Shown piece after piece: positions 1-6,662 of a stretch of 8,051 nt of DNA. The notes beneath the pieces are model-generated. The model saw only the letters and a program-made list of their open reading frames with translations. It was not told the origin of the DNA and made no database searches. This DNA comes from Firmicutes bacterium CAG:460 (lineage in GTDB: Bacteria; Bacillota_I; Bacilli_A; RF39; UBA660), in contig FR899773.1 of NCBI GenBank assembly GCA_000437355.1, forward strand, positions 88,108 to 96,158, read 5' to 3'. Numbering within the stretch: the first letter of the stretch is position 1; every line of letters begins with the position of its first letter. Made by a program: the position numbers and the translations under genes.

Positions 1-730
1 TTGGGTTCCTGTGTATTGTGATATAACATATTCCGCTAAAGTTTGATTACCTAAATTTTCTTGTTGTATCATTAACTTTGCATCAAAGCTTTTACCAGCA
101 TTTTTACTTTGGTCCGCATCATAATTTACAAATGTTACTGTTATATTCCACTCTTCTGTTTTACTTGATGTTGTTGTGATTTCTCTATTATCAAATAATG
201 TTATTATTTCACTTTTAGTTGTTATATCAAAACCAGATATACTTGCACCTTTTCCATCTGTTACTGTTTTATGTGTTAAACCATCTAATGTTGTTAGTTC
301 TGTTCCATCTGGTTTTGTAATTGTTAAAAGTAATTCTGGTGTACTTTCATTTTGTGTATATGTAAATGTATTTTCAGATATATTTAAATACATATAGTAA
401 TGTTCTGTTGCTGTATTTGTTTTATTATTTGCTGTAAGCATTGCTTTAGCAAATGTTGTACCTGTTTGGTTACCTTTGCCACTTGCAAAGTTATCTTGAT
501 TTAGATTTAAACTTATTGCTGAACCGGCCTCAAAAGTTAATGTATCAACTGTACTTGCATTAATCTTTATGTCGGTTGATTTTCCTTCTCCAGTCTGTGC
601 CATGAAGTATGCAAATGTTGCAGTAACCAAAGTTAATGCGAAAATATGCAAATGTTGCACCGAGTATTAATGAAAGTAATGCTACTATTGCTACCACACT
701 TAATATTATTGCTTGCTTTTTATTTTCCAT
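1..730 (-). CDS. SipW/TasA-like surface protein, 5' part, frame broken
   Basis: The gene starts at the ATG at 728-730, behind an AAGGAG ribosome site, and encodes a short charged N-terminus (MENKKQ) and a hydrophobic helix ending GATFAYF. This frame leaves the gene body at about 640 and hits TAA at 560-562, giving only 56 residues. The gene body lies in the next frame, open from 666 to the left edge. It reads ATFAYFMAQTGEG, then a Thr/Asn/Ser-rich beta-type region with STVDTLTF and EEWNITVTFVNYD, and runs off the window at QYTGTQ. That pattern resembles exported surface proteins with SipW-dependent-type signal peptides (TasA/camelysin-like) from gut Firmicutes, judged from memory. The downstream frame has no start with a convincing ribosome site. 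Removing 37 bp between two copies of a 15-bp repeat (608-622, 645-659) gives one continuous 231-codon frame. It may be a pseudogene, a switchable gene, a chimera of paralogues or an assembly error. Confidence 0.7.
608..659. repeat. 15-bp direct repeat pair flanking the frame break
   Basis: The 15-mer TATGCAAATGTTGCA occurs at 608-622 and again at 645-659, an offset of 37 bp, which is not a multiple of three. On the coding (minus) strand it reads TGCAACATTTGCATA and encodes the ATFAY part of the signal region. The 22 bp between the copies do not match the sequence beyond the second copy, so this is not a simple tandem duplication of 37 bp. Confidence 0.8.
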
Positions 731-795
731 TATAAATCTACTCCTTCTTCACAATATCACACACGGATATTTTATTTTACATATACATTTTAACA

Positions 796-853
796 GGAAA
801 AAAAAGATAAAAAAGCCCTATATTCGCACAAATGTGCAATTTGACGCTTTTTT
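796..853 (-). terminator. intrinsic terminator of ylbL
   Basis: The terminator begins directly after the ylbL TAG stop. On the minus strand AAAAAAGC (846-853 on plus) pairs with GCTTTTTT (809-816). An inner palindrome, GCACATTTGTGC, forms a second helix inside the loop. A long T-rich tract follows (TTTTTTATCTTTTTTTT, 796-814). It separates ylbL from the surface-protein gene downstream, which must therefore have its own promoter in 731-795. I could not pick a convincing -10/-35 pair there. Confidence 0.8.
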
Positions 854-1864
854 CTACAAATTATTTTCTAAATAGTTAATTGCTTCATCAAAAGTTTCAA
901 CACTAATTATATTAATATTTAAATTATGTTCTTTCTTAACTTTCATAGCTTCATCATAATTATCTTTTGGACAAATAAATAAATCTGCTTTATTTTTTAC
1001 TGCCCCAAGTATTTTATATTTAACACCATCTATTTTACCAACATTACCTAAAATATCAATTGTACCAGTTCCCACAATTGTTTTACCCTTAGTAATATCT
1101 TCTTCTGTAATTGCATTATAAATTGCTAAAGAAAGCATTAAACCACCACTTGAACCAGATTCACTAGATTTAGTTTTAACAGTAATACTAGGGTCTGTTT
1201 CATACTCATAAGTAGTTAAAAAAGCAATACCTACTTTTAATTCTCCATTTATATTTATAACTTCAGCTTTTCTATCAACTTCTTTTTTATTACTAATTAC
1301 TTTAAAATAAACAATATCTCCTTCATTTTTAGTTTTAATATAATCTTGTAATTCTTTTATATTATTAATATCTTTACCATCAACTGATAAAATAATATCA
1401 TATAAAGAAATATCTGTTTTAGCATTTTCTGAAACATATATAACATTATTAATATTTTTCTTTATATTTATTTTCTTATTTGCTTTTTTATACGCTAATA
1501 TTGTAGCATTATCAATTGATGAAGTCATATATAATTTTTCTAATTTTAACAAATCATCAACAGATTCATCACTTCCAGTTACTTCACTTTCTTTAAGTAA
1601 ATCCCAATCTTTAATTACATAAGATAAAAGTATTGATGGTATATTTCCTTTTCTAAGTGTCACATAACTCATATTTATGGAACCTTTACTATCATATCCA
1701 TTTTTAACACTTATTCTTTTTTCTAAATTAACTATACCTCCCGGAGTATAAACAACATAAGGAAGTTCATAAGTTAAAAGGAAAACAATTGCTATTAAAC
1801 TTAATATAAATTTATAATTTTCTTTTATAAATATTTTTATTTTTTCATATATTTTACTAAGCAT
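854..1864 (-). CDS. ylbL: YlbL-type PDZ + Lon-like membrane serine protease
   Basis: This 336-residue protein has one N-terminal membrane helix (about 18-36) and an extracytoplasmic remainder. It contains a PDZ domain (about 115-205, with ISLYDIILSVDGKDI) and a C-terminal Lon-type S16 peptidase domain (about 215-336). The probable catalytic dyad is Ser239 in GSSGGLM (family form GPSAGLM) and Lys284 in GVKYKILGA. The TKGKTIVGTGTID and VGKIDG motifs fit the family well, and the length is normal. In Bacillus, YlbL is a membrane-anchored protease, reported to act in cell-division and DNA-damage checkpoint control, and its gene lies near ylbJ. Here ylbJ is the adjacent divergent gene. The start is supported by an AAAGGTGAT ribosome site and an extended -10 promoter. 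The symbol follows family resemblance plus neighbourhood. SepM-like peptidases share the same architecture. Confidence 0.9.
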   Translation of the reverse strand: MLSKIYEKIKIFIKENYKFILSLIAIVFLLTYELPYVVYTPGGIVNLEKRISVKNGYDSKGSINMSYVTLRKGNIPSILLSYVIKDWDLLKESEVTGSDESVDDLLKLEKLYMTSSIDNATILAYKKANKKINIKKNINNVIYVSENAKTDISLYDIILSVDGKDINNIKELQDYIKTKNEGDIVYFKVISNKKEVDRKAEVININGELKVGIAFLTTYEYETDPSITVKTKSSESGSSGGLMLSLAIYNAITEEDITKGKTIVGTGTIDILGNVGKIDGVKYKILGAVKNKADLFICPKDNYDEAMKVKKEHNLNINIISVETFDEAINYLENNL

Positions 1865-1882
1865 TTAATATCACCTTTATTA

Positions 1883-1911
1883 ATTATAGCAAAAAAGGAT
1901 GAATATATGAA
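1883..1911 (-). promoter_or_regulatory. vegetative-type promoter of ylbL, extended -10
   Basis: On the minus strand TATAAT (1883-1888) is preceded by TGC, giving the extended -10 TGnTATAAT. A 17-bp spacer separates it from TTCATA (1906-1911), a 4/6 match to a sigma-A -35 box. The -35 lies over the ylbJ start codon (1907-1909), so RNA polymerase binding here would cover the beginning of the divergent gene. Confidence 0.65.
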
Positions 1912-2743
1912 ACGAAAATTAACTATTTTTTTAATTATGACACTAATTATACTTATTTTTAAAAATTATACTCTAGTATTAGAAAGTACTATTAATGGAG
2001 TATCTATCTGGTTATATAAAGTATTTCCATATCTTTTTATTATGATTATTATTCAAGACTTATTAATTAATTTAAACTTAACTAGTATTTTTAAAAATCC
2101 TTCTACTTATATTTTTATCATGTCTATTATAAGTGGAACTCCATCCAGTGCTTATATAATATCTAAATTAGTAAAAGATAATGAAATAAGTTCTAATTAT
2201 GGAAATATTTGTTTAATATTTACTTTTTTTGCTAATCCTTTATTTTTATTTACTATTCTAAATTTAATATTTAATTCTTTATTTACAACTATTAAACTAT
2301 TATTAATTATTTATATAAGTAATTTTATAATATATTTATATTTTAAAAAAGATTTACCATTATGTAACATTAATGGTAAATCTAAAAATATTAATATTTC
2401 TAGTTCTATTAAAACAAGTATAAATACTAACTTAATGGTTTTAGGTTCTATTATATTTTATTTGGTTATATCAAGTATTATTATAAATACTTTTAATATA
2501 AGTTATCCTTTTGATATATTTATAAAAGGTATTTTAGAAATGACCCAAGGGTTAAATAGTTTAATTAATTTAAATATTAAATTTAAAGAAATTATAGCTA
2601 TATTTTTTATTACTTTCGGAGGTTTTTCAATTCATACCCAAGTAAAATGTATCTTAGATGAACAAGGCTTAAATTATAAATATTTCTTAAAAGGAAGAAT
2701 AATTCAAGCAATTATAGTAATTATTTTAACAACTCTTACCTAA
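1907..2743 (+). CDS. ylbJ: YlbJ/SpoVV-like sporulation membrane protein, shortened
   Basis: This 278-residue protein is almost wholly hydrophobic, with about eight predicted membrane helices. It keeps the YlbJ/nucleoside-recognition (Gate) hallmarks: SIISGTPSSAYIISKL (family SGxPxGA), the FFANPLFLF segment, and FGGFSIHTQV near the C-terminus, which corresponds to the second symmetry-related gate motif. In Bacillus subtilis YlbJ (SpoVV) is reported to carry dipicolinic acid across the outer forespore membrane during sporulation. That protein is about 400 residues, so this one is markedly short. Both gate motifs are present, so the missing part is probably loops or terminal helices. The ATG is preceded by AAAAGGATGA. 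The gene is divergent from ylbL, and its last 18 bp overlap the end of the converging pilin-like gene, so there is no room for a terminator between them. Confidence 0.8.
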   Translation: MKRKLTIFLIMTLIILIFKNYTLVLESTINGVSIWLYKVFPYLFIMIIIQDLLINLNLTSIFKNPSTYIFIMSIISGTPSSAYIISKLVKDNEISSNYGNICLIFTFFANPLFLFTILNLIFNSLFTTIKLLLIIYISNFIIYLYFKKDLPLCNINGKSKNINISSSIKTSINTNLMVLGSIIFYLVISSIIINTFNISYPFDIFIKGILEMTQGLNSLINLNIKFKEIIAIFFITFGGFSIHTQVKCILDEQGLNYKYFLKGRIIQAIIVIILTTLT

Positions 2744-3322
2744 ACATGGATTTGAAGTAGTAACATATTTAGTATTTAAAAATGCTCCATTTAAATCACT
2801 TATATGTCCATAATAACTAATTAAAATATCATCTAATAAATTATTATATCCCGTAGTATTTTTATCATTATTTGTATGTATTTCAATATCTATCTGTAAT
2901 GTAAAAATATTTTTCTTCTCATCCACACTAAATATTAAATTAGCTTTATCCGTATAAACTTCACAATCTTTCATTGTCCATTTTCTAACTTTCCCATCCA
3001 CACTTTTATATGCAATAGTATTCTTTTTGGCAGTAAGTATAGCATGTCTTTCTTTAAATATCAAATTAATTTTTACAGCTCCAGCACTTTCTTCATTAGA
3101 TAAATCATTTATATTACTTAATTTATAATTATTTAAATCAGTTTCTATAGCTCTAATTATTTCTGAACGAACAACTTCATTATTTTTAGCATAAACACTA
3201 TTAGTATTGGTATTATTTAAATCCACTAAAAGTCTTATCATTGAAACAAGTACTACAGACATTAATGCAATACTAATTATTAATTCAATTAATGTATTTC
3301 CTTTATTATTTAATTTTTTCAT
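2726..3322 (-). CDS. prepilin-like protein, J-like minor pseudopilin
   Basis: The protein has 198 residues. Its N-terminus has a type IV prepilin signature: MKKLNNKG followed by NTLIELIISIALMSVVLVSMI, with cleavage expected after Gly8 and the conserved Glu at +5 (Glu13). The rest is a globular domain ending in a Cys pair, NPCLGKSC. I chose ATG 3320-3322 rather than the in-frame GTG at 3331 because AGGGTGA sits about 6 nt before the ATG, while nothing suitable precedes the GTG. It is the last gene of the three-gene pilin-like operon, and the upstream stop lies 5 bp before its start. Size and order suggest a GspJ/ComGF-like role in a pseudopilus tip. That is inference, since no ATPase, platform protein or prepilin peptidase is visible here. 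Confidence 0.75.
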   Translation of the reverse strand: MKKLNNKGNTLIELIISIALMSVVLVSMIRLLVDLNNTNTNSVYAKNNEVVRSEIIRAIETDLNNYKLSNINDLSNEESAGAVKINLIFKERHAILTAKKNTIAYKSVDGKVRKWTMKDCEVYTDKANLIFSVDEKKNIFTLQIDIEIHTNNDKNTTGYNNLLDDILISYYGHISDLNGAFLNTKYVTTSNPCLGKSC

Positions 3323-3327
3323 GTCAA

Positions 3328-4188
3328 TCACCCTATTTGATATGGATTACTACGTGTTCCATCTCCACTAACAATTTTAGTACTTTTCTTTAAATAAAAT
3401 GTTGGTCTTACAAATCTTACATCATTTATATTGCCTAATATTAATGAACCATCATTTCCTAAATAATAAACATTAGTAAAACTTAAATTATATCTTGTTA
3501 TAAACCATAAATCACTAGAATATAACCAATTATTACTTTTACTAATTACTGTACCATAAGTATTCTTATTACTTGCATCACCCGCATAAATATAATCACT
3601 TATATAGGGTAAACCAATTTTGGCAGTTACTGTTACTCCAGTATTTCTATTTTCTCCAACTTCATTAATTGCAATATCTTTTGGATTTGCATTTACATTA
3701 TCTTTAATACCTCCAACATACCAAACTTTATTTTCAATATAATCACTAATATTAATCCCATTCAAATAATCATTATTTATTTTACTATAAATATTAGATG
3801 AACTATATATATTACTATTACTACTAAAATTCATACTTTGCCAAATATCATTTGCAATTAGCTTAACATTACCATCAAAAATACCTATTATTCTAAAAAT
3901 ATTCCCATTTATAGAAACATAATTATTGGGATTACTTCCTACAAATCTATATGAATTATCTTTAATACTATTATTATAACTATCATCCATTCTAATTAAA
4001 TCATTACAATGATTTATTAAATATCTATTGAAATTAGAATCATTTAATTCATTCTTAATTGTAGTTTTCATATTATTAAGTAAATTTCTATTAACCACTA
4101 AATTAGTTACAATATATAACATTAATGATAAAAACACTAAAAAGAAAGTATAAATAACAGTTACAGATATAAAACCATTCTTCTTCAT
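3328..4188 (-). CDS. K-like minor pseudopilin with large C-terminal domain
   Basis: The N-terminus MKKNG followed by FISVTVIYTFFLVFLSLMLY looks like a prepilin leader and helix. Position +5 after the Gly is Thr10 rather than Glu, as in the GspK/PulK class of tip pseudopilins. Residues about 78-286 form a separate domain: DNSYRFVGSNPNNYVSI, IFRIIGIFDGNVKLIANDIW, then VRFVRPTFYLKK and the tail GDGTRSNPYQIG. This kind of module recurs, from memory, at the C-terminus of surface proteins in gut Firmicutes. A similar tail closes the right-edge fragment of this window. The start is set by GAGG 5 nt upstream, overlapping the previous stop (TGA 4196-4198). The gene is middle in the operon. It probably caps an exported pilus-like fibre, but the binding partner is unknown. 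Confidence 0.75.
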   Translation of the reverse strand: MKKNGFISVTVIYTFFLVFLSLMLYIVTNLVVNRNLLNNMKTTIKNELNDSNFNRYLINHCNDLIRMDDSYNNSIKDNSYRFVGSNPNNYVSINGNIFRIIGIFDGNVKLIANDIWQSMNFSSNSNIYSSSNIYSKINNDYLNGINISDYIENKVWYVGGIKDNVNANPKDIAINEVGENRNTGVTVTAKIGLPYISDYIYAGDASNKNTYGTVISKSNNWLYSSDLWFITRYNLSFTNVYYLGNDGSLILGNINDVRFVRPTFYLKKSTKIVSGDGTRSNPYQIG

Positions 4189-4195
4189 AACAACC

Positions 4196-4759
4196 TCATA
4201 TTCCTAAAGATGCATAATATGAATTACATCTTTCATCTATTCCTGGTCTACAACTAACAATATTTCCATTATCTACTTTAGTAGCATATTCAACTATTAA
4301 ATAATAATCATATGATGTATCACTAATAGTGTTAATATAATTTTTTAAATTATATCCAACATTACTAAATGAATCTTTACATTTACCATTCTCACTACTT
4401 AAACAATCATTAAATAAAGTAGCCTTTACTAAAATAATTTGATTTATATTATAACTTTGTACTATTTTTTCAGCCATATTCTTTTCATCACTATCAAATA
4501 ATCCATCATAACCAGTTCCAATTACTTCAATATATCTATTATTAAAAGCATTTTTCTTTACATCTTCTATATTACTATATTCTTCTAAAAACTTTCTTAC
4601 ATTATTTGTATAATATATATATGCTACATCATCATAATGAAGTCTAGTTTCTTCTTCACTTATAATAGCACTATATGAACTATATAAATAAAGTAAAGCT
4701 GATGATAATATAACTATAGTTATTATTGTTTCTATAAACGCAAATCCTTTTTTATTCAT
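4196..4759 (-). CDS. prepilin-like protein, I/V-like minor pseudopilin
   Basis: This 187-residue protein starts MNKKG followed by FAFIETIITIVILSSALLYLY, a clear class III (type IV) prepilin signal with cleavage after Gly5 and Glu at +5. The globular part carries two Cys pairs, NDCLSSENGKC and VSCRPGIDERC, which could form disulfides outside the membrane. It is the first gene of the operon, behind the promoter at 4788-4816 and a modest ribosome site (AAAGGTAGG, spaced somewhat far from the ATG). The next gene begins 7 bp after its stop. Short size and an ordinary pilin helix suggest a GspI/PilV-like minor subunit. The family itself is not one I can name. Confidence 0.75.
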   Translation of the reverse strand: MNKKGFAFIETIITIVILSSALLYLYSSYSAIISEEETRLHYDDVAYIYYTNNVRKFLEEYSNIEDVKKNAFNNRYIEVIGTGYDGLFDSDEKNMAEKIVQSYNINQIILVKATLFNDCLSSENGKCKDSFSNVGYNLKNYINTISDTSYDYYLIVEYATKVDNGNIVSCRPGIDERCNSYYASLGI

Positions 4760-4787
4760 ATCAAACTAGCCTACCTTTACTAATATA

Positions 4788-4816
4788 ATTTTACCAACAT
4801 TTAATTAAAAAATCAA
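4788..4816 (-). promoter_or_regulatory. promoter of the pilin-like operon, inside a terminator
   Basis: On the minus strand TTGATT (4811-4816), a 17-bp spacer and TAAAAT (4788-4793) form a reasonable sigma-A promoter (4/6 and 5/6 matches). Transcription would begin near 4781, about 22 nt before the ATG at 4759. The -35 box is the 3' arm of the terminator hairpin at 4811-4832. Confidence 0.55.
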
Positions 4817-4832
4817 CCATTATTGGTTGATT
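4801..4832 (-). terminator. intrinsic terminator downstream of ysxE
   Basis: A perfect 9-bp stem, AATCAACCA (4811-4819) with TGGTTGATT (4824-4832), encloses a 4-nt loop. On the minus strand it is followed by TTTTTTAATTAA. This is the first intrinsic terminator met by a transcript leaving spoVID-ysxE, about 165 bp after the ysxE stop. It also insulates the pilin-like operon. Confidence 0.8.
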
Positions 4833-4858
4833 AACATATACTATTTATAGGTGATTAT

Positions 4859-5038
4859 ATGAAGTTTCAAGGCCCTAGAAATGGTTTTTCAGTAATTATT
4901 CTTTTTATCCTTGGTATACTTATATTTTACCAAGCAATTATTACATTAATATTACCATTTCGATTTAACATATTTATATTACTTATAGAAATAGCTTTAT
5001 TTTTCTTCTTCATGCTCCGCATTATATGGCCTTATTAA
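4859..5038 (+). CDS. small two-helix membrane protein, function unknown
   Basis: This 59-residue ORF begins MKFQGPRNGF and holds two strongly hydrophobic segments, about residues 11-32 and 37-53, split by PFRFN, and ends RIIWPY. AGGTGATT lies just upstream of the ATG and a TATACT element sits at 4837-4842, though without a clear -35 box. Its last 42 bp overlap the 3' end of ysxE on the opposite strand. The basic, Gly/Pro-containing N-terminus and the good ribosome site make it more likely than a chance ORF in AT-rich DNA. I recognise no family. The position beside spoVID-ysxE would suit a spore-membrane peptide, but that is only a guess. Confidence 0.5.
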   Translation: MKFQGPRNGFSVIILFILGILIFYQAIITLILPFRFNIFILLIEIALFFFFMLRIIWPY

Positions 5039-5884
5039 TTCTTCTGTTTTAAAAACATAATCCATTACTTCACTAACTACCTTACATTTTTCAAATTCAT
5101 TATCACTTTTCTTAATCTCCGGAGGCATAGACATCAGTATAAATAATAACTTCTTTTCATATTCTAATAATGGAAACTTATACATATATCTTTCTAATAT
5201 TTCACTAAAATTTATATTTTTCCATTCTTTTTTATATAACTTAACTATATCTATAACGGGAGTATCTATCATATAATTATCCCAGCTTATTAATTTATCA
5301 TTAAGTAAATGATTTAATTCTAAATTATTATGTATTAAACACACTCTTATTTTAGTTTCACTAGTTACTAAACTATACCAATTTTCCAGTTCACTTTTAG
5401 CATATTCTAAAGCACTATTTAATTTATAATAGTTTCTCATAAAAATATAGTTTGAAGGAGATGCATATACTTCATTAAACCCTATTTCATATAATGTATT
5501 ATAATAATTACTTAAATAATTTATATTACTTAATACATCTTCATATATACTTTTAAATCTATCTTCACTTACTTCTTTAAAATAGCTAGTTTTATTATGT
5601 AAACTAGCTATTATTTCTATTAAATCATCACACTTTTGTTCTTTAGGTAATTTTACATCTTCTACATATTCAAAAACATTTACTTCATCTCTAGATGAAT
5701 CTATTATTTTAGGATAATTTGTAAAACCGCGATTAGTTAAATATGTATATAATTCATTTATATCTTTATTTTTAGGTTTTATAATAAAATCTCCACAAGT
5801 AGTTTCTAAGATAGTAGATTTTCCTTTTATAGTATATCTATAGGGTTTATAAATAGATTTTAATATTTCAATACTTTTATTCAT
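4997..5884 (-). CDS. ysxE: YsxE/CotS-family kinase-like spore coat protein
   Basis: This 295-residue protein has the CotS/aminoglycoside-phosphotransferase-like fold pattern: an N-lobe with TILETTCGDFIIKPKN (Lys37 a candidate nucleotide contact), helical middle segments, a degenerate catalytic loop HNNLELNHLL (185-194), and LISWDNYMIDTPVIDIVKLYK (198-218), which matches the metal-binding Asp region. In active relatives the loop reads HGDLxxxN. Here Asp is replaced by Asn187 and the later Asn by His192, so it may be a pseudokinase. In Bacillus subtilis ysxE lies immediately downstream of spoVID and encodes a CotS-family protein, and the same pair occurs here. The ATG overlaps the preceding stop by 8 bp with only a weak ribosome site, which suggests translational coupling. 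The exact coat role is not known to me. Confidence 0.75.
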   Translation of the reverse strand: MNKSIEILKSIYKPYRYTIKGKSTILETTCGDFIIKPKNKDINELYTYLTNRGFTNYPKIIDSSRDEVNVFEYVEDVKLPKEQKCDDLIEIIASLHNKTSYFKEVSEDRFKSIYEDVLSNINYLSNYYNTLYEIGFNEVYASPSNYIFMRNYYKLNSALEYAKSELENWYSLVTSETKIRVCLIHNNLELNHLLNDKLISWDNYMIDTPVIDIVKLYKKEWKNINFSEILERYMYKFPLLEYEKKLLFILMSMPPEIKKSDNEFEKCKVVSEVMDYVFKTEELIRPYNAEHEEEK

Positions 5885-6527
5885 TTACTTCAGGAATTAT
5901 TACTTTATCTCCTAAACTTAAATTACTTATATCATTATAATCTTCAATTATATTTTTACTTGTATTATATTTAATACATATAGATTCTATTGTATCTGTT
6001 TCTTTCATTTCATGTATATGATATGTTATATATGCATCATCTGTATTATTAATACTATCTAATATTGTATTTTTAGCATCATCCGCAATATCTCTTTCAC
6101 TTACATCAACGCATTCTTCTCTATTAGCTTCTATTTCATCAAGAATCTTATCTAACTCAGGTTCTTCAACTCTTTTAAACAAGTCTTCTTCTTTAACTTC
6201 CTCTTTTACTTCTTCAGCATTTATACTATATTCAATATTTACTCGTAAAGTATCACTATCTATTACTTCATAAGTAAAATCTTCAACTTCAAAATTAACA
6301 CTTTCTTCATTAATCTTACTTGTCATATTAACAGAAAATGGTAATACATATTCAAAATGTTCTTTATTTACACTTACTTCATGAGTTTTATAATCCCCAC
6401 TTATAATAAAGTTACCTAAAACTTCTTCTGGATTAGCTGTAAAATCATGTTCAAGTGAAATACTTAATATTTCTGCAATATTTGTTTTAAACTTAATATC
6501 TTTTGTAAATGGTATAATACAATTCAT
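5877..6527 (-). CDS. spoVID: SpoVID-like spore coat assembly protein (SPOCS + LysM)
   Basis: In this 216-residue protein, residues about 1-100 form a SPOCS domain (IPFTKDIKFKTNIAEILSIS, a strand-rich IISGDYKTHEV, HFEYVLPFSV). Residues about 104-165 are a highly acidic linker. Residues about 167-214 are a LysM domain (ITYHIHEMKETDTIESICIK through LSLGDKVIIPE). This is the domain order of SpoVID, which drives encasement of the forespore by the coat in Bacillus. That protein is over 550 residues, so the long linker is drastically shortened here. GGGAGG lies 7 nt before the ATG. A CATATATT element about 20-30 bp upstream is reminiscent of a sigma-E -10, as expected for a mother-cell gene, but I cannot place a -35. 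Co-transcription with ysxE is nearly certain. Confidence 0.8.
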   Translation of the reverse strand: MNCIIPFTKDIKFKTNIAEILSISLEHDFTANPEEVLGNFIISGDYKTHEVSVNKEHFEYVLPFSVNMTSKINEESVNFEVEDFTYEVIDSDTLRVNIEYSINAEEVKEEVKEEDLFKRVEEPELDKILDEIEANREECVDVSERDIADDAKNTILDSINNTDDAYITYHIHEMKETDTIESICIKYNTSKNIIEDYNDISNLSLGDKVIIPEVNE

Positions 6528-6621
6528 ATCATTTCCTCCCTTTATTAGAAAATATATGAATTAAAAAAATAAATAGAACAAAAAAAGCTCAACATGTTTA
6601 GACCAAATTATAAGTACAATT

Positions 6622-6659
6622 AAATTAAAAAGTAAAATAGTGGCTAAGTCAGCTATTTT
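6622..6659 (-). terminator. intrinsic terminator of pfkB-smr operon
   Basis: Three bases after the smr stop, AAAATAG (6634-6640) pairs with CTATTTT (6653-6659). The inner TGGC and GTCA extend the stem, with one bulged base, around a 3-nt loop. On the minus strand the T-rich run ACTTTTTAATTT follows at 6622-6633. Confidence 0.75.
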
Positions 6660-6662
6660 GCT

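Noticed and set aside
176..397. Plus-strand 73-residue ORF
   Set aside because: It lies antisense to the body of the surface-protein gene, has no ribosome site, and its composition is what the reverse of a Thr/Asn-rich gene gives.
636..875. Plus-strand 79-residue ORF
   Set aside because: It runs antisense through the signal-peptide region, the intergenic gap and the ylbL terminator. It has no ribosome site and no recognisable protein pattern.
3323..3331. Alternative GTG start of the third pilin-like gene
   Set aside because: The ATG at 3320-3322 has a properly spaced AGGGTGA and gives a better prepilin leader.
6579..6604. Possible second terminator (AACATGTT palindrome followed by a T-run on the minus strand)
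   Set aside because: The stem has only a few pairs with a mismatch, and the strong terminator at 6622-6659 already ends the upstream transcript.
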